A stretch of DNA of 60,843 bases from Sphingobacterium shayense (GTDB lineage Bacteria > Bacteroidota > Bacteroidia > Sphingobacteriales > Sphingobacteriaceae). Shown one piece after another: positions 46,813 through 55,695 of this stretch. How positions within the stretch are numbered: the first letter of the stretch is position 1; each line of letters opens with the position of its first letter. The translations under genes and the position numbers were made by a program. Under the pieces are notes generated by a model. That model worked only from the letters and a program-made list of their open reading frames with translations, did no database searches and was not told the DNA's origin. Location: assembly GCF_013179575.1 (NCBI RefSeq), contig NZ_JABMCQ010000007.1:1-60843 (forward strand). The letters run 5' to 3'.

Positions 46813-48186
46813 CTAATTCTTCGCTAACGAATCATCTTTCGTAGTCCATAGCTTTAGTTCATCGCATTTGTAAAAATCTTCGTTGATATCGATGAAGGTG
46901 TTTTCCTTTCGCTGTTCAAACCATTCACTCAGTTTACGATTTATTTTATCTTGTTTTGCGGCCTCCTGTATCTTGGCAAAATCTTGTTCAAGACTTGCTT
47001 TATGGGGTGCTACACGCGACTTAAGGTACATGAATTTGTAGAGTTCATTTCCTGTTTGGTCCTTAGATATGAAAGATTTAGAATATTCGCCAACCTTTAG
47101 TGGATCGATCGCAGTGAATGATTCACGATCCAACTGATCCATCGGCAGCAACCCGGAGCCATCTTGTGGATTACGGATCATACCGCCGGAATACTTCGTT
47201 TCTTCACTCTCAGAGTACAAGGAAGCAGCAGCATGAAAACTTAATTTACCTGAATTTACCTTGTCGTAGATACTGTCGATCTTAAGTTTAGCGCGCTCTA
47301 GACTGGCGCTCGTTGGTTTAGATTGGATTAGTACATGGCGTACGTTTACTTCTTCCCCTCTACGTTGTAATACCTGCATGAAGTGGAATCCGTATGTGGT
47401 TTCAAACACAGGAGAAATCTCCCCTTCTTTAAGTTTAAAAGCCATCGCTGAAAACTCTTTAACATAGCGTTCCCGCGTTGCAAATCCGAGTTCCCCACCA
47501 GACACGGCAGAACCCTTGTCTTCGGAGTATAGGCGAGCGACTGTTCCAAAATCTGATCCATCCAATACTTGCTTTCTAAATCCTTCCGCTTTTAGTCGGT
47601 ATTGTTCTTTTTCTTCCTTGGTTAGAACGGGTTTAATAACAATCTCTCCAATTTCAACTTCTGTATTAAAGTAGGGTAGACTATCTTGGTTCAATCCCTC
47701 AAAGTAACGTTTCACCTCTTGAGGAGTGACGTTAATAGTTGAGACGATATTCATTTGCATACGTTGCGCTTTCAATTGTTCTGCAATATTGGGACGCATC
47801 TCTTCTTTGTACTGTAATAAAGAGCGGTTTAAAAATTCCTCAAGGCGCTCTTTACCTCCCGCCTGCCGAACCATGGACTGCATTCTTCGGTTAAGATCAT
47901 CATCTACTTCGGATTCAGAAACCTCAATTGAATCTATTATTGCTTGCTGGGATAATAATTTCTGAGTGACGAGTTGCTGTAACATGTAGCATTTTACTTC
48001 TTCGTTAGCCGGTTGCCCCTGTACTAAATATTGAGCATATTGCTGCTCAACATCAGATTGTAGGATAATGCTTGAACCTACTGTTGCTACGACACGATCA
48101 ACCAATTTTCCTTGACCCTTTGCTGTTTGAAAGAAGCATACAGTTGCGATCATCGCCCCAACTAAATATATATATTTTCTCATCAT
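46813..48186 (-). CDS. SurA-like periplasmic peptidyl-prolyl isomerase
   Basis: This is a periplasmic chaperone and isomerase for outer-membrane proteins. The 457-aa protein has a signal peptide (about 1-24) and the SurA N-terminal helical domain (VDRVVATVGSSIILQSDVE). Two parvulin-type domains follow, at about residues 170-275 (EIGEIVIKP to GFHFMQVL) and 275-385 (VNVRHVLIQSKP to VGEYSKSFIS). A C-terminal helix closes the fold. The Met-Met start leaves one codon of ambiguity. TACATTTG on the minus strand (48285-48278) may be the -7 box, 92 nt upstream. Confidence 0.88.
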   Translation of the reverse strand: MMRKYIYLVGAMIATVCFFQTAKGQGKLVDRVVATVGSSIILQSDVEQQYAQYLVQGQPANEEVKCYMLQQLVTQKLLSQQAIIDSIEVSESEVDDDLNRRMQSMVRQAGGKERLEEFLNRSLLQYKEEMRPNIAEQLKAQRMQMNIVSTINVTPQEVKRYFEGLNQDSLPYFNTEVEIGEIVIKPVLTKEEKEQYRLKAEGFRKQVLDGSDFGTVARLYSEDKGSAVSGGELGFATRERYVKEFSAMAFKLKEGEISPVFETTYGFHFMQVLQRRGEEVNVRHVLIQSKPTSASLERAKLKIDSIYDKVNSGKLSFHAAASLYSESEETKYSGGMIRNPQDGSGLLPMDQLDRESFTAIDPLKVGEYSKSFISKDQTGNELYKFMYLKSRVAPHKASLEQDFAKIQEAAKQDKINRKLSEWFEQRKENTFIDINEDFYKCDELKLWTTKDDSLAKN

Positions 48187-48470
48187 TTATCTTCTACTTT
48201 ACTCATCGCAAAATTACTAGAAATAATGGGATTTCCCTTTGTTCGACCATTATAATTTCGCGATTATTGACCAGATTCAAATGTACTAAATCTTTGCGCG
48301 CTAAATTATTAAAAACATATTTATATGACGTTACTTTAACCATATTTAACGTGTTGGAATCCCCTAACTGGGTAGTTTATAAATTCATTGATTTTGTTGG
48401 TATTATAATTGGGTGAATATTGCGTACCTTGGAAATGATTCTGAAGAGTAGCTAAAATATCAAAAAAAAT

Positions 48471-49562
48471 ATGAAAGCAATTATAACTTTACTAATAGGA
48501 TGTATGTTTTTTAATGCTGTAGCGCAAAAGATCCCTATGTTTATTGGTACGTATACTAATAAGGGAAGTCAAGGGATATATTTTTATCAATTCGATCTTA
48601 GTAATGGAGAAGCGACTATGTATTCCAATACCACGAGTGAGGATCCTTCGTTTTTAGCACGTTCTGCGGATGGAAAGTCGTTGTACGCCGTAAATGAAAA
48701 AGGGGACAGTACGGCCGCGCTTTCATCATTCGCTTTTGACGACGATGCACTTTCATTTGTAAATGCTATACCCACTGGGGGGACCTATCCATGCCACGTA
48801 GCAGTTAGCAAGCGTTACCCGATCGCCATAGTATCCAATTATGGAGGAGGTTCTCTCGCGCTGTTCAGTATCGAGGAGAACGGAGCTCTTGGTGATAGAG
48901 TTCAGCTGATTGAACAAGTTGGCTCAGGCCCGAATAAAGATAGACAGGAATCTTCTCACGTACATTCAGCATTCTTTAGTCCGGATGAAAAATTTGTGTA
49001 TGTACAAAATTTAGGAACCGACAAGGTCACCGTTTATAGAGTAGAAAAAAAAGGAACCTCTTTTTCCTTAGTTGAAGATAGTGTAATTGATACCCCTGCT
49101 GCAGGTGGTCCTCGTCATATCGCATTAGACAGTAAAGCTAAGAATCTTTATGTGCTTCTGGAAATGAGCGGAATGATTGCACATTATCAAAGAGAAAAGA
49201 AAGAGTGGATACGGGTTGATACAATATCGATTAATAAGGATGACTTTACCGGTAAAAATGGTGCTGCTGAGATAAAACTATCATCGGACGGTGAATATGT
49301 GTACGCGAGCAACCGAGGCCAGGCGAATAGCATTGCTCAATTTGCTGTAGAAAAGGATGGTAAATTGACAAAGTTGAATGTTTATTCGACAGGAGGGGAA
49401 GGACCTCGTAATTTTAATATCACTCCCGACGGACATTACTTACTCGTTGCAAATCAAAATTCGGATAACATTGTGGTATTTCAACGAGACATCGAAACAG
49501 GCGTGTTAAAAAATTTGGAAAAAGATATACAAATTGCAACACCCGTTTGTATCGTCTTCTAA
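48471..49562 (+). CDS. Secreted lactonase-family (YbhE/Pgl-type) seven-bladed propeller
   Basis: The 363-aa protein has a signal peptide (about 1-18, ending AVAQ) and the beta-propeller repeats of the 6-phosphogluconolactonase (Pgl/YbhE) family. Marks are IPMFIGTYTNKGSQGIY, YPCHVAVS, SNYGGGSLALF, SHVHSAFFSPDEKFVY, AGGPRHIALD, VYASNRG and GGEGPRNFNITPDGHYLLVANQ. Cytosolic Pgl acts in the pentose phosphate pathway; an exported copy must act on another lactone or sugar, so the substrate is open. Confidence 0.85.
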   Translation: MKAIITLLIGCMFFNAVAQKIPMFIGTYTNKGSQGIYFYQFDLSNGEATMYSNTTSEDPSFLARSADGKSLYAVNEKGDSTAALSSFAFDDDALSFVNAIPTGGTYPCHVAVSKRYPIAIVSNYGGGSLALFSIEENGALGDRVQLIEQVGSGPNKDRQESSHVHSAFFSPDEKFVYVQNLGTDKVTVYRVEKKGTSFSLVEDSVIDTPAAGGPRHIALDSKAKNLYVLLEMSGMIAHYQREKKEWIRVDTISINKDDFTGKNGAAEIKLSSDGEYVYASNRGQANSIAQFAVEKDGKLTKLNVYSTGGEGPRNFNITPDGHYLLVANQNSDNIVVFQRDIETGVLKNLEKDIQIATPVCIVF

Positions 49563-49610
49563 TAAGGGAATCAAGTTATACACGCTAGTAAAAAAGTTGA
49601 TTTTTTTTTG

Positions 49611-50030
49611 CTATTTCGTCTCAGATTCGGTCGTTGCAATATTCGAATCTCCATCTGTGTCGGGGGGTAGATTATCTGGGGTACTTTCCAATTCATGCGT
49701 ATCCTCGTTATACATTCCATGCAATTCATCAACGATGGTTCCTTTCCATAAGGGAATATCTGTAAAATAGGCAGCTCGTCCGATCATGTGTGCTGCAACT
49801 GGTGCTGTAATGATAAGGAAAAATATAATGGCAATCGCCTTGGTCGTTACCGAGACATCAGGAAACATGATCGCTGCGCAGATCAACAGTAGCCCCACGC
49901 CGAGTGTAGAGGCCTTAACGGTCACGGATAGGCGCAAGTAAAAGTCAGGCATGCGGAGAATTCCGATGGAGGCGAATAAAATAGAAAGAGCGCCGGCAGT
50001 GCTTAAAATAGCTAATATAATCTCAATCAT
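49611..50030 (-). CDS. mrpG: Na+/H+ antiporter subunit G
   Basis: This is the last gene of the seven-gene Mrp operon, whose products form one membrane complex exchanging sodium for protons. The 139-aa protein has three membrane helices (ILAILSTAGALSILFASIGI, then ASTLGVGLLLICAAIMF, then AIAIIFFLIITAPVAAHMIG). It also has an acidic, Asp/Glu/Thr-rich tail of about 30 residues, longer than usual for the family. Its start overlaps the end of mrpF by 8 nt. Confidence 0.92.
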   Translation of the reverse strand: MIEIILAILSTAGALSILFASIGILRMPDFYLRLSVTVKASTLGVGLLLICAAIMFPDVSVTTKAIAIIFFLIITAPVAAHMIGRAAYFTDIPLWKGTIVDELHGMYNEDTHELESTPDNLPPDTDGDSNIATTESETK

Positions 50031-50298
50031 CTTTTTGTTTTTCTATATAATAAGAGAATGCAACTGTTCCAAGAAATGCAATGAGTGCAAGAATTATTGC
50101 CACATCTAATAATACTTTTTGATGTGTACGAATGCTATACACAGTGATAATTCCAATACCAATAGTAATAATAAGGTCGAGGGCAATTACTCTATCCACA
50201 ACAGCAGGGCCACGAAACAGTCGGATAAATACCAACATTACCGATATGGCGAGAATTGGGAGTATAACGTAGTCAAAATAGGCTTCTAATGTAATCAT
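50023..50298 (-). CDS. mrpF: Na+/H+ antiporter subunit F
   Basis: The 91-aa protein has three membrane helices and the family segment FRGPAVVDRVIALDLI. It overlaps mrpE by 4 nt (ATGA) and mrpG by 8 nt, which indicates coupled translation within the Mrp operon. Confidence 0.93.
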   Translation of the reverse strand: MITLEAYFDYVILPILAISVMLVFIRLFRGPAVVDRVIALDLIITIGIGIITVYSIRTHQKVLLDVAIILALIAFLGTVAFSYYIEKQKDD

Positions 50299-50771
50299 CG
50301 TAAAATAGATAAAAGTCTTCTCTCCAATCCGGTTTTAGTTTGTCTAACGAAAGTTTCTGGATCGGTGAGATACATGACGTGAATATAAATTGCCTTTTTG
50401 TCTTCACTTACATCTAATATAAGTGTTCCGGGAGTCAATGAAAGCATCGTGGTCAACAAGTTAATTTCGAAATCAGTTTTTGCGTTAAGCGGATATTTGA
50501 CGATTCCTGGTTTGAAAAAATAGCGTGGTGTTATCACATCAAATGCGACCTGTATGTTTGCTTTTATCAGTTCAAATAAAAAGTAAAAAAGGAAACTTAT
50601 CACTTTGGGTACTCGGTAGAAATAACGTTGATCGGTTTCAGTTCGGCTCATGATCCATAGCGTAAAGAATCCTAGTAGAAAGCCAAATAGAAAATTGGTA
50701 TAATACATGGAACCTGTGAGGGCTACCCAAATCCCGGATAGCAAAAGGTTCATTAAAAAATACTTTATCAT
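50295..50771 (-). CDS. mrpE: Na+/H+ antiporter subunit E
   Basis: The 158-aa protein has hydrophobic N-terminal helices (LLLSGIWVALTG, FLFGFLLGFFTLWI) and the conserved LLTTMLSLTPGTLILDVS followed by a cytoplasmic IYIHVMYLTDPE. It starts 3 nt after mrpD and overlaps mrpF by 4 nt. Confidence 0.93.
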   Translation of the reverse strand: MIKYFLMNLLLSGIWVALTGSMYYTNFLFGFLLGFFTLWIMSRTETDQRYFYRVPKVISFLFYFLFELIKANIQVAFDVITPRYFFKPGIVKYPLNAKTDFEINLLTTMLSLTPGTLILDVSEDKKAIYIHVMYLTDPETFVRQTKTGLERRLLSILR

Positions 50772-50774
50772 GAG

Positions 50775-52286
50775 TTATTTAATTTTGTTGCCCAATACCG
50801 CTTCGACGTACGCTGATGTATCTATCAGTTGAGAGGAAATCCGATCCGCTATTTGCACAATCGTCTCTGCATTGAGTCCAATATATAAAGTCGTTAGGCC
50901 TAATATACCGATAGGAAATACCATTAAAATTTTTCTATAGAGCGGCAATGGCTCGAAACGATCATCTATCTCGTGTTCATTTTCAGGTAGCTTCCAGAAA
51001 ACTTCCGACCACATTTTCGCAATAACATACAGTGTCACAAAGCTACCTACGATTAACCCGAATACATAGAAATATTGTTCCTGGGTGAATGCTTCCTGAA
51101 AAAGATAAATTTTAGGCCAAAATCCTGATAATGGCGGGATCCCTACAAGCGAAAATAAAACAATGGCGATAAGTAAGGATATTTTCGGATAGTCCCGGTA
51201 TAGACCGCCGAGTTTATTCATATCCATTGTGCCGCGAAGCTGACGGATCAAGCCGGCAATGAGGAACATATTCGTTTTTACAATGATGTCATGAACAAGG
51301 TAGAAAATAGTCCCCATGAGTGCAACCTTACTAAACATCGCAATACCGCCAACCATAAAACCAATGTGGCACACGATCAAGTAGGAAAACAATCTTCGAA
51401 TATTTGTTTTGTTCAACGCCCCGAATGCCCCGGTAATAATCGTAAAAACGGCGATTATTAGGAGTAGGTTACGTGTGAACTCGTCAGGAATAAATATTAA
51501 ACTAAACACGCGCAACATCGCATAGATGCCTACTTTGGTCAGCAGTCCACCGAAGGTTGCGGCCACAGCCGAGGGGGGAGTGTGGTAAGAAGATGGCAGC
51601 CAATAATATAAAGGGAATACAGCGGATTTGATCCCGAATCCAATAATGAAGAAGCAAGAAGTAATACCTATTAGAGATTTATTATGTACTGCTTGTATCT
51701 TCAGGGATAAATCGGCCATATTCAGCGATCCTGTTAGCCCGTACAGAATCCCTATACCTGTTAGAAAGAAAGTAGAGGCTAATATATTCATAGCCATGTA
51801 TTTTACAGCCCCTTCAAGTTGCGCCTTCCTGCCTCCTAGTGTCATCAATACAAACGAAGAAATGATAATCACTTCGAAAAACACATAGAGGTTAAATATA
51901 TCGCCGGTTAAAAATGCGCCTTGAAGTCCCATAATTAGGAAATGAAATATCGGGAAATATCCGTAGAGCATACGTTGACGGCTCAACCCAACAGACGAAA
52001 ATAGGGATACCGCTAATGCAGCAATTGAAGTTAAAAGTACAAGTGTCACACTCAACATATCTGCTACAAAGACTATTCCGAATGGGGCATCCCAATTGGC
52101 GGCATTCATGGTGAGAATTCCACCATCATATACCCTGCTGAATAAACGGATTGCCACGAGTAGCCCTATAATACTCCCGCCGATGCTTAAGTAACGTTGC
52201 GTAATGGTTTTACGCCAGAATATCAACTGAATGATAGCGACGAAAAGCTGTACAAATATGGGAGCTAAAATATGGTTGTCTATCAT
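50775..52286 (-). CDS. mrpD: Na+/H+ antiporter subunit D
   Basis: This is one of the two large ion-translocating subunits, related to complex I subunit NuoN/NuoM. The 503-aa protein has about 14 membrane helices. LTGDIFNLYVFFEVIIISSFVL carries the conserved Glu in TM5 (shown here as FFEVI), and FGIKSAVFPLYYWLPSSYHTPPS carries the conserved Lys and proline-broken helix. It overlaps mrpC by 4 nt. Confidence 0.94.
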   Translation of the reverse strand: MIDNHILAPIFVQLFVAIIQLIFWRKTITQRYLSIGGSIIGLLVAIRLFSRVYDGGILTMNAANWDAPFGIVFVADMLSVTLVLLTSIAALAVSLFSSVGLSRQRMLYGYFPIFHFLIMGLQGAFLTGDIFNLYVFFEVIIISSFVLMTLGGRKAQLEGAVKYMAMNILASTFFLTGIGILYGLTGSLNMADLSLKIQAVHNKSLIGITSCFFIIGFGIKSAVFPLYYWLPSSYHTPPSAVAATFGGLLTKVGIYAMLRVFSLIFIPDEFTRNLLLIIAVFTIITGAFGALNKTNIRRLFSYLIVCHIGFMVGGIAMFSKVALMGTIFYLVHDIIVKTNMFLIAGLIRQLRGTMDMNKLGGLYRDYPKISLLIAIVLFSLVGIPPLSGFWPKIYLFQEAFTQEQYFYVFGLIVGSFVTLYVIAKMWSEVFWKLPENEHEIDDRFEPLPLYRKILMVFPIGILGLTTLYIGLNAETIVQIADRISSQLIDTSAYVEAVLGNKIK

Positions 52287-52639
52287 ATATCTTCTTCTTC
52301 AGGGGTATTCAGGTTATCCAAATCATCGGAATCTACTAACGCGTATACACGTTTCAATAGCACGATAGCAAAAGATGTAAGGCCAAAACTTATCACAATT
52401 GCGGTTAAGATCAGTGATTGTGGAATGGGGTCGGCATATATTTCTTGAAATACTTTGTATGCTTCGTCGATAACTGGAGGATGACCTTTGGTTATTTTGC
52501 CAACTACAAAAATTAAAACATTTGTGCCGGTTCCTAAAAGCATAATACCTAACAAGAGTTTAACCATGCTACGGCGCAGGATTAGGTAAACCCCAGCAGA
52601 GTAAAGTAATCCTAAAACTAAAACTAAAAGTAATTCCAT
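52283..52639 (-). CDS. mrpC: Na+/H+ antiporter subunit C
   Basis: The 118-aa protein is a NuoK homologue with three helices (LLVLVLGLLYSAGVYLILR, MLLGTGTNVLIFVVG, LILTAIVISFGLTSFAIVL) and the family segment DPIPQSLILTAIV. Its acidic C-terminus overlaps mrpD by 4 nt; its start is 1 nt after mrpB. Confidence 0.94.
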   Translation of the reverse strand: MELLLVLVLGLLYSAGVYLILRRSMVKLLLGIMLLGTGTNVLIFVVGKITKGHPPVIDEAYKVFQEIYADPIPQSLILTAIVISFGLTSFAIVLLKRVYALVDSDDLDNLNTPEEEDI

Positions 52640-52640
52640 T

Positions 52641-53051
52641 TTATTCTTCGAGCGCTATGGTAAATAAAATTGTTAATACGACACCGATCACCACGAAATA
52701 TACTCCAAGATCGAAAAATAATGCAGTACCAATCATCCCTATAACTGGAATCGGCTCCTCGAACCATAAACCCGTCATGGCGGGTAAACCGAAAAGTAGA
52801 GGTAACACGACGCTTATCGCTGCTATTCCCAAGCCTATCGGAATGAGTGAGAGGGGTTTATATCTAAGAATCTTCATTGTAGCCTCGGTTCCATTTGCGA
52901 AACTATGAAGGACAAAAGCTATTGAAGCTACTAATCCCCCTACAAAGCCCCCTCCAGGATAATAATGCCCCCGAAGAAGTAAGAAGAACGAAAATAGCAA
53001 CAATATGGGAAGTAGATATCGTGTCGCCGTTTGTAATATTGCACTTTTCAT
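52641..53051 (-). CDS. mrpB: Na+/H+ antiporter subunit B
   Basis: The 136-aa protein has four membrane helices and the family motif [23 protein letters not shown], given here as [29 protein letters not shown] in the last part is also typical. There is a 70-nt gap to mrpA, the widest in the operon, with no clear promoter. Confidence 0.93.
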   Translation of the reverse strand: MKSAILQTATRYLLPILLLFSFFLLLRGHYYPGGGFVGGLVASIAFVLHSFANGTEATMKILRYKPLSLIPIGLGIAAISVVLPLLFGLPAMTGLWFEEPIPVIGMIGTALFFDLGVYFVVIGVVLTILFTIALEE

Positions 53052-53121
53052 TTGAATTGTTGTTTTGTCCCTTACATCGTAAGAGAATAGTTTTTTATTT
53101 ATTTCGCCCTACAAATAATAG

Positions 53122-55431
53122 CTACTCTTTTTCTGAGGATTTTAATCGTAAACGAATTAAACTGTATACTCCTAATGCCGATATTGCTAGAACAACTGTT
53201 TCGAACATCGTATCGATTCCTCGAAAATCAACCAAGATTACGTTAACTACATTTTTTCCTTTAGCCAGCAAGTATGCATTTTCTCCGTAGAAATCACTCA
53301 CCTCAGTGGTATTCGGTTCATATAATATGCGTAAAGCAATCATTGCAAGTATGGCACCAAATCCTAGCGCCAATATTGCATCTCGTACCAGTACCTTCCT
53401 CGAGGTGAGATTAATAAATGGTGGTAATTTGTAAAGCACCAACACAAATAAAACAGTTGTCAGCGTATCAATTGTAAACTGTGTCATCGCTAGGTCAGGC
53501 GCGCTATAAAAAACAAAAAGTAGACAGACGGCATAACCAATGACACTAGTCGACACTACAGAAGTAAGTCTCGATTTGGTTGTGACAACAATATATAGCG
53601 CTCCTAAAAGAATCAAGGTGATGCCGACTTCATACCAGGATAAAGGTGTTAGTTGGTCAAAGTTGATATAAATAGGGCCGCTTAACCATAGTTTATAACC
53701 CAGAAGTAGTTCTGCTGCTAAAATGATCCGAAAATGATATGAGCGAAGGAAGCCATTGTGAAAAAGATCGGTATACCATTTTGCAAATATCGTCAGGCGA
53801 TCTGTTACACGTTCAAATACATACCGTGCAGAGAACTTGTCCGCTCTCTCGAGCGCTGCTAATTTGGTTTCACTTGGCTTGTTAAATAGATATACTACAG
53901 TTCCCGCGGCTAACGTAGTTAAACTTAGGATCAGAACGGTATTCAGCCCATGCCATATTTTTAGATGAAGATTGGTTTCCTGTCCTGCAATAGCATTGGC
54001 AACCTGATGAGAAAAATAGTCGCCGGTTATTGAAGGAAAAATTCCGAAAATGATTCCTAATATCGCGAGAATTAAAGGCGTGATCCACATAGAAATTGGC
54101 GGGAGGTGTGTTTGTTCGTATTCTTGAGGTAAAGCGCCTGTGAAAGGTTTTATTCCAGCCATGAAACCAGCAGCAACGAGCCCGATATTAGTGGCAACAG
54201 CAAGCGCGGTTAACCAAATTTGCCAGTTTTGTTGATAATGTAGCGTTGCCTCATAGATAAGATCTTTGCCGATAAAGCCAAATGTAAAGGGCAATCCGGC
54301 ACTAGAGAGGGCAGCTAATAAGGCAGCTATAAATACCGGTTTCAGAACTTTTCGTAGGCCACTTAATTTGGTGATGTCACGAGTATGTGTTTCATGATCG
54401 ATGATACCCGTCACCATAAATAGAGTCGCTTTATACAGGGCATGGACGAGTATGAATACACTTGCTGCGATGAGAGCTTCAGTTGTACCCATTCCAAGAA
54501 GGAACGTAAGCATGCCTAAGGCGGCAATCGTCGAATAAGCTAAAATTGCTTTAAGATCAGTTCGAAATAAAGCATGGATAGCAGCCATAAGCATGGTGAA
54601 GCCTCCTACAATCATTAAAGTTGTATTCCAATATTGTGTATTCCCCAACGCAGGAGTGAATCGAGCGAGTAGGTAAATTCCTGCTTTTACCATTGTCGCG
54701 GAGTGTAAATATGCCGACACGGGAGTCGGAGCTTTCATTGCTCCAGGTAACCAGAAATGAAATGGAAATTGTGCAGACTTGGTAAAAGCCCCCATAAATA
54801 GTAAACCTATTACAACAGGGTACAGTCGATGATTTATTAAAACTTCACGGCGAGAAACAAGATCACTAATAATATAGGTGTCAGCAATGTTACCCATCAG
54901 TATTAAACCGGCGAGTAAAAAGAAACCTCCCAGTCCAGTAATGCTTAGAGCCGTGATCGCACTATTTCTCGAATCTTTATTATCGTTGTTGAAGCCAATC
55001 AGAAAAAACGAACTAATACTTGTTAGCTCCCAAAATACAAACAGGCTCAATATGTTATTGGACAAAACGACACCGAGCATGGCGCTCATAAACAAAAGTA
55101 GGTATCCAAAGAAACGATCGAAATAAGGATGCCCTTTGAGGTAGCTCCGTGCATAGAAGAATATCGCAGACCCAATGCCTGTTATCAGGAGTGCAAATAG
55201 GAGAGAGAGTCCATCTAGTTTGAAGTCTAGATTTAATCCTAGCGATGGAACCCAATTAACATGCTGCAGATAGTTACTTCCTAAAACAACAGCGGGAAGC
55301 TGAAGTAGATAATATAAAAATAATATTACAGGGATTAATGGAAGTAAAATGCTCCATTTCGTCTTAATAAACTTGCCAAAAGGAATAAGAAGGCTCGATG
55401 TTATTAGTCCTGTTAAAACAGTAAATAGCAT
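53122..55431 (-). CDS. mrpA: Na+/H+ antiporter subunit A
   Basis: This is the largest Mrp subunit, a NuoL-like translocator with a C-terminal extension. The 769-aa protein shows the TM5 segment SLFVFWELTSISSFFLIGF, the GAFTKSAQFPFHFWLPGAM motif and SAYLHSATMVKAGIYLLAR. The C-terminal part (about 590-769) contains the MrpA-specific region (APDLAMTQFTIDTLTTVLFV) and an MrpB-like hydrophobic end. It is first in the operon mrpABCDEFG. No Bacteroidota-type promoter was found upstream. Confidence 0.95.
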   Translation of the reverse strand: MLFTVLTGLITSSLLIPFGKFIKTKWSILLPLIPVILFLYYLLQLPAVVLGSNYLQHVNWVPSLGLNLDFKLDGLSLLFALLITGIGSAIFFYARSYLKGHPYFDRFFGYLLLFMSAMLGVVLSNNILSLFVFWELTSISSFFLIGFNNDNKDSRNSAITALSITGLGGFFLLAGLILMGNIADTYIISDLVSRREVLINHRLYPVVIGLLFMGAFTKSAQFPFHFWLPGAMKAPTPVSAYLHSATMVKAGIYLLARFTPALGNTQYWNTTLMIVGGFTMLMAAIHALFRTDLKAILAYSTIAALGMLTFLLGMGTTEALIAASVFILVHALYKATLFMVTGIIDHETHTRDITKLSGLRKVLKPVFIAALLAALSSAGLPFTFGFIGKDLIYEATLHYQQNWQIWLTALAVATNIGLVAAGFMAGIKPFTGALPQEYEQTHLPPISMWITPLILAILGIIFGIFPSITGDYFSHQVANAIAGQETNLHLKIWHGLNTVLILSLTTLAAGTVVYLFNKPSETKLAALERADKFSARYVFERVTDRLTIFAKWYTDLFHNGFLRSYHFRIILAAELLLGYKLWLSGPIYINFDQLTPLSWYEVGITLILLGALYIVVTTKSRLTSVVSTSVIGYAVCLLFVFYSAPDLAMTQFTIDTLTTVLFVLVLYKLPPFINLTSRKVLVRDAILALGFGAILAMIALRILYEPNTTEVSDFYGENAYLLAKGKNVVNVILVDFRGIDTMFETVVLAISALGVYSLIRLRLKSSEKE

Positions 55432-55634
55432 GCAGTATTAATAATGTAATTAATTTGGAAATGCTATAAAAATACGAATTTAATTATAAATCACGCGTAT
55501 TTCTCTTGTGTGAATTTGTTTTTTTCCTTTCAGGAAACTTGCTGTTTTTGAATTTTCCGGTTATTATAAGTTTTTGAGGGAGCTCGTGAAGGTGTTTGAC
55601 AATCGGTATAATGAATATTATCTGCCATATGAAA

Positions 55635-55673
55635 ACGCAACAGGACGGAAATATAAATTCCATCCTGTTGTGT
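55635..55673 (-). terminator. Probable terminator after acs
   Basis: A long imperfect stem, ACGCAACAGGACGGAA (55635-55650) with TTCCATCCTGTTGTGT (55658-55673), lies 22 nt after the acs stop. The T-run is short (TTTTC), so efficiency is uncertain. Confidence 0.55.
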
Positions 55674-55695
55674 TTATTGTATCAAGAGATTAATT

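Noticed and set aside
49611..55431. Mrp operon as part of respiratory complex I
   Set aside because: The order A-B-C-D-E-F-G with small E, F and G subunits is specific to Mrp antiporters; no Nuo hydrophilic subunits are present.
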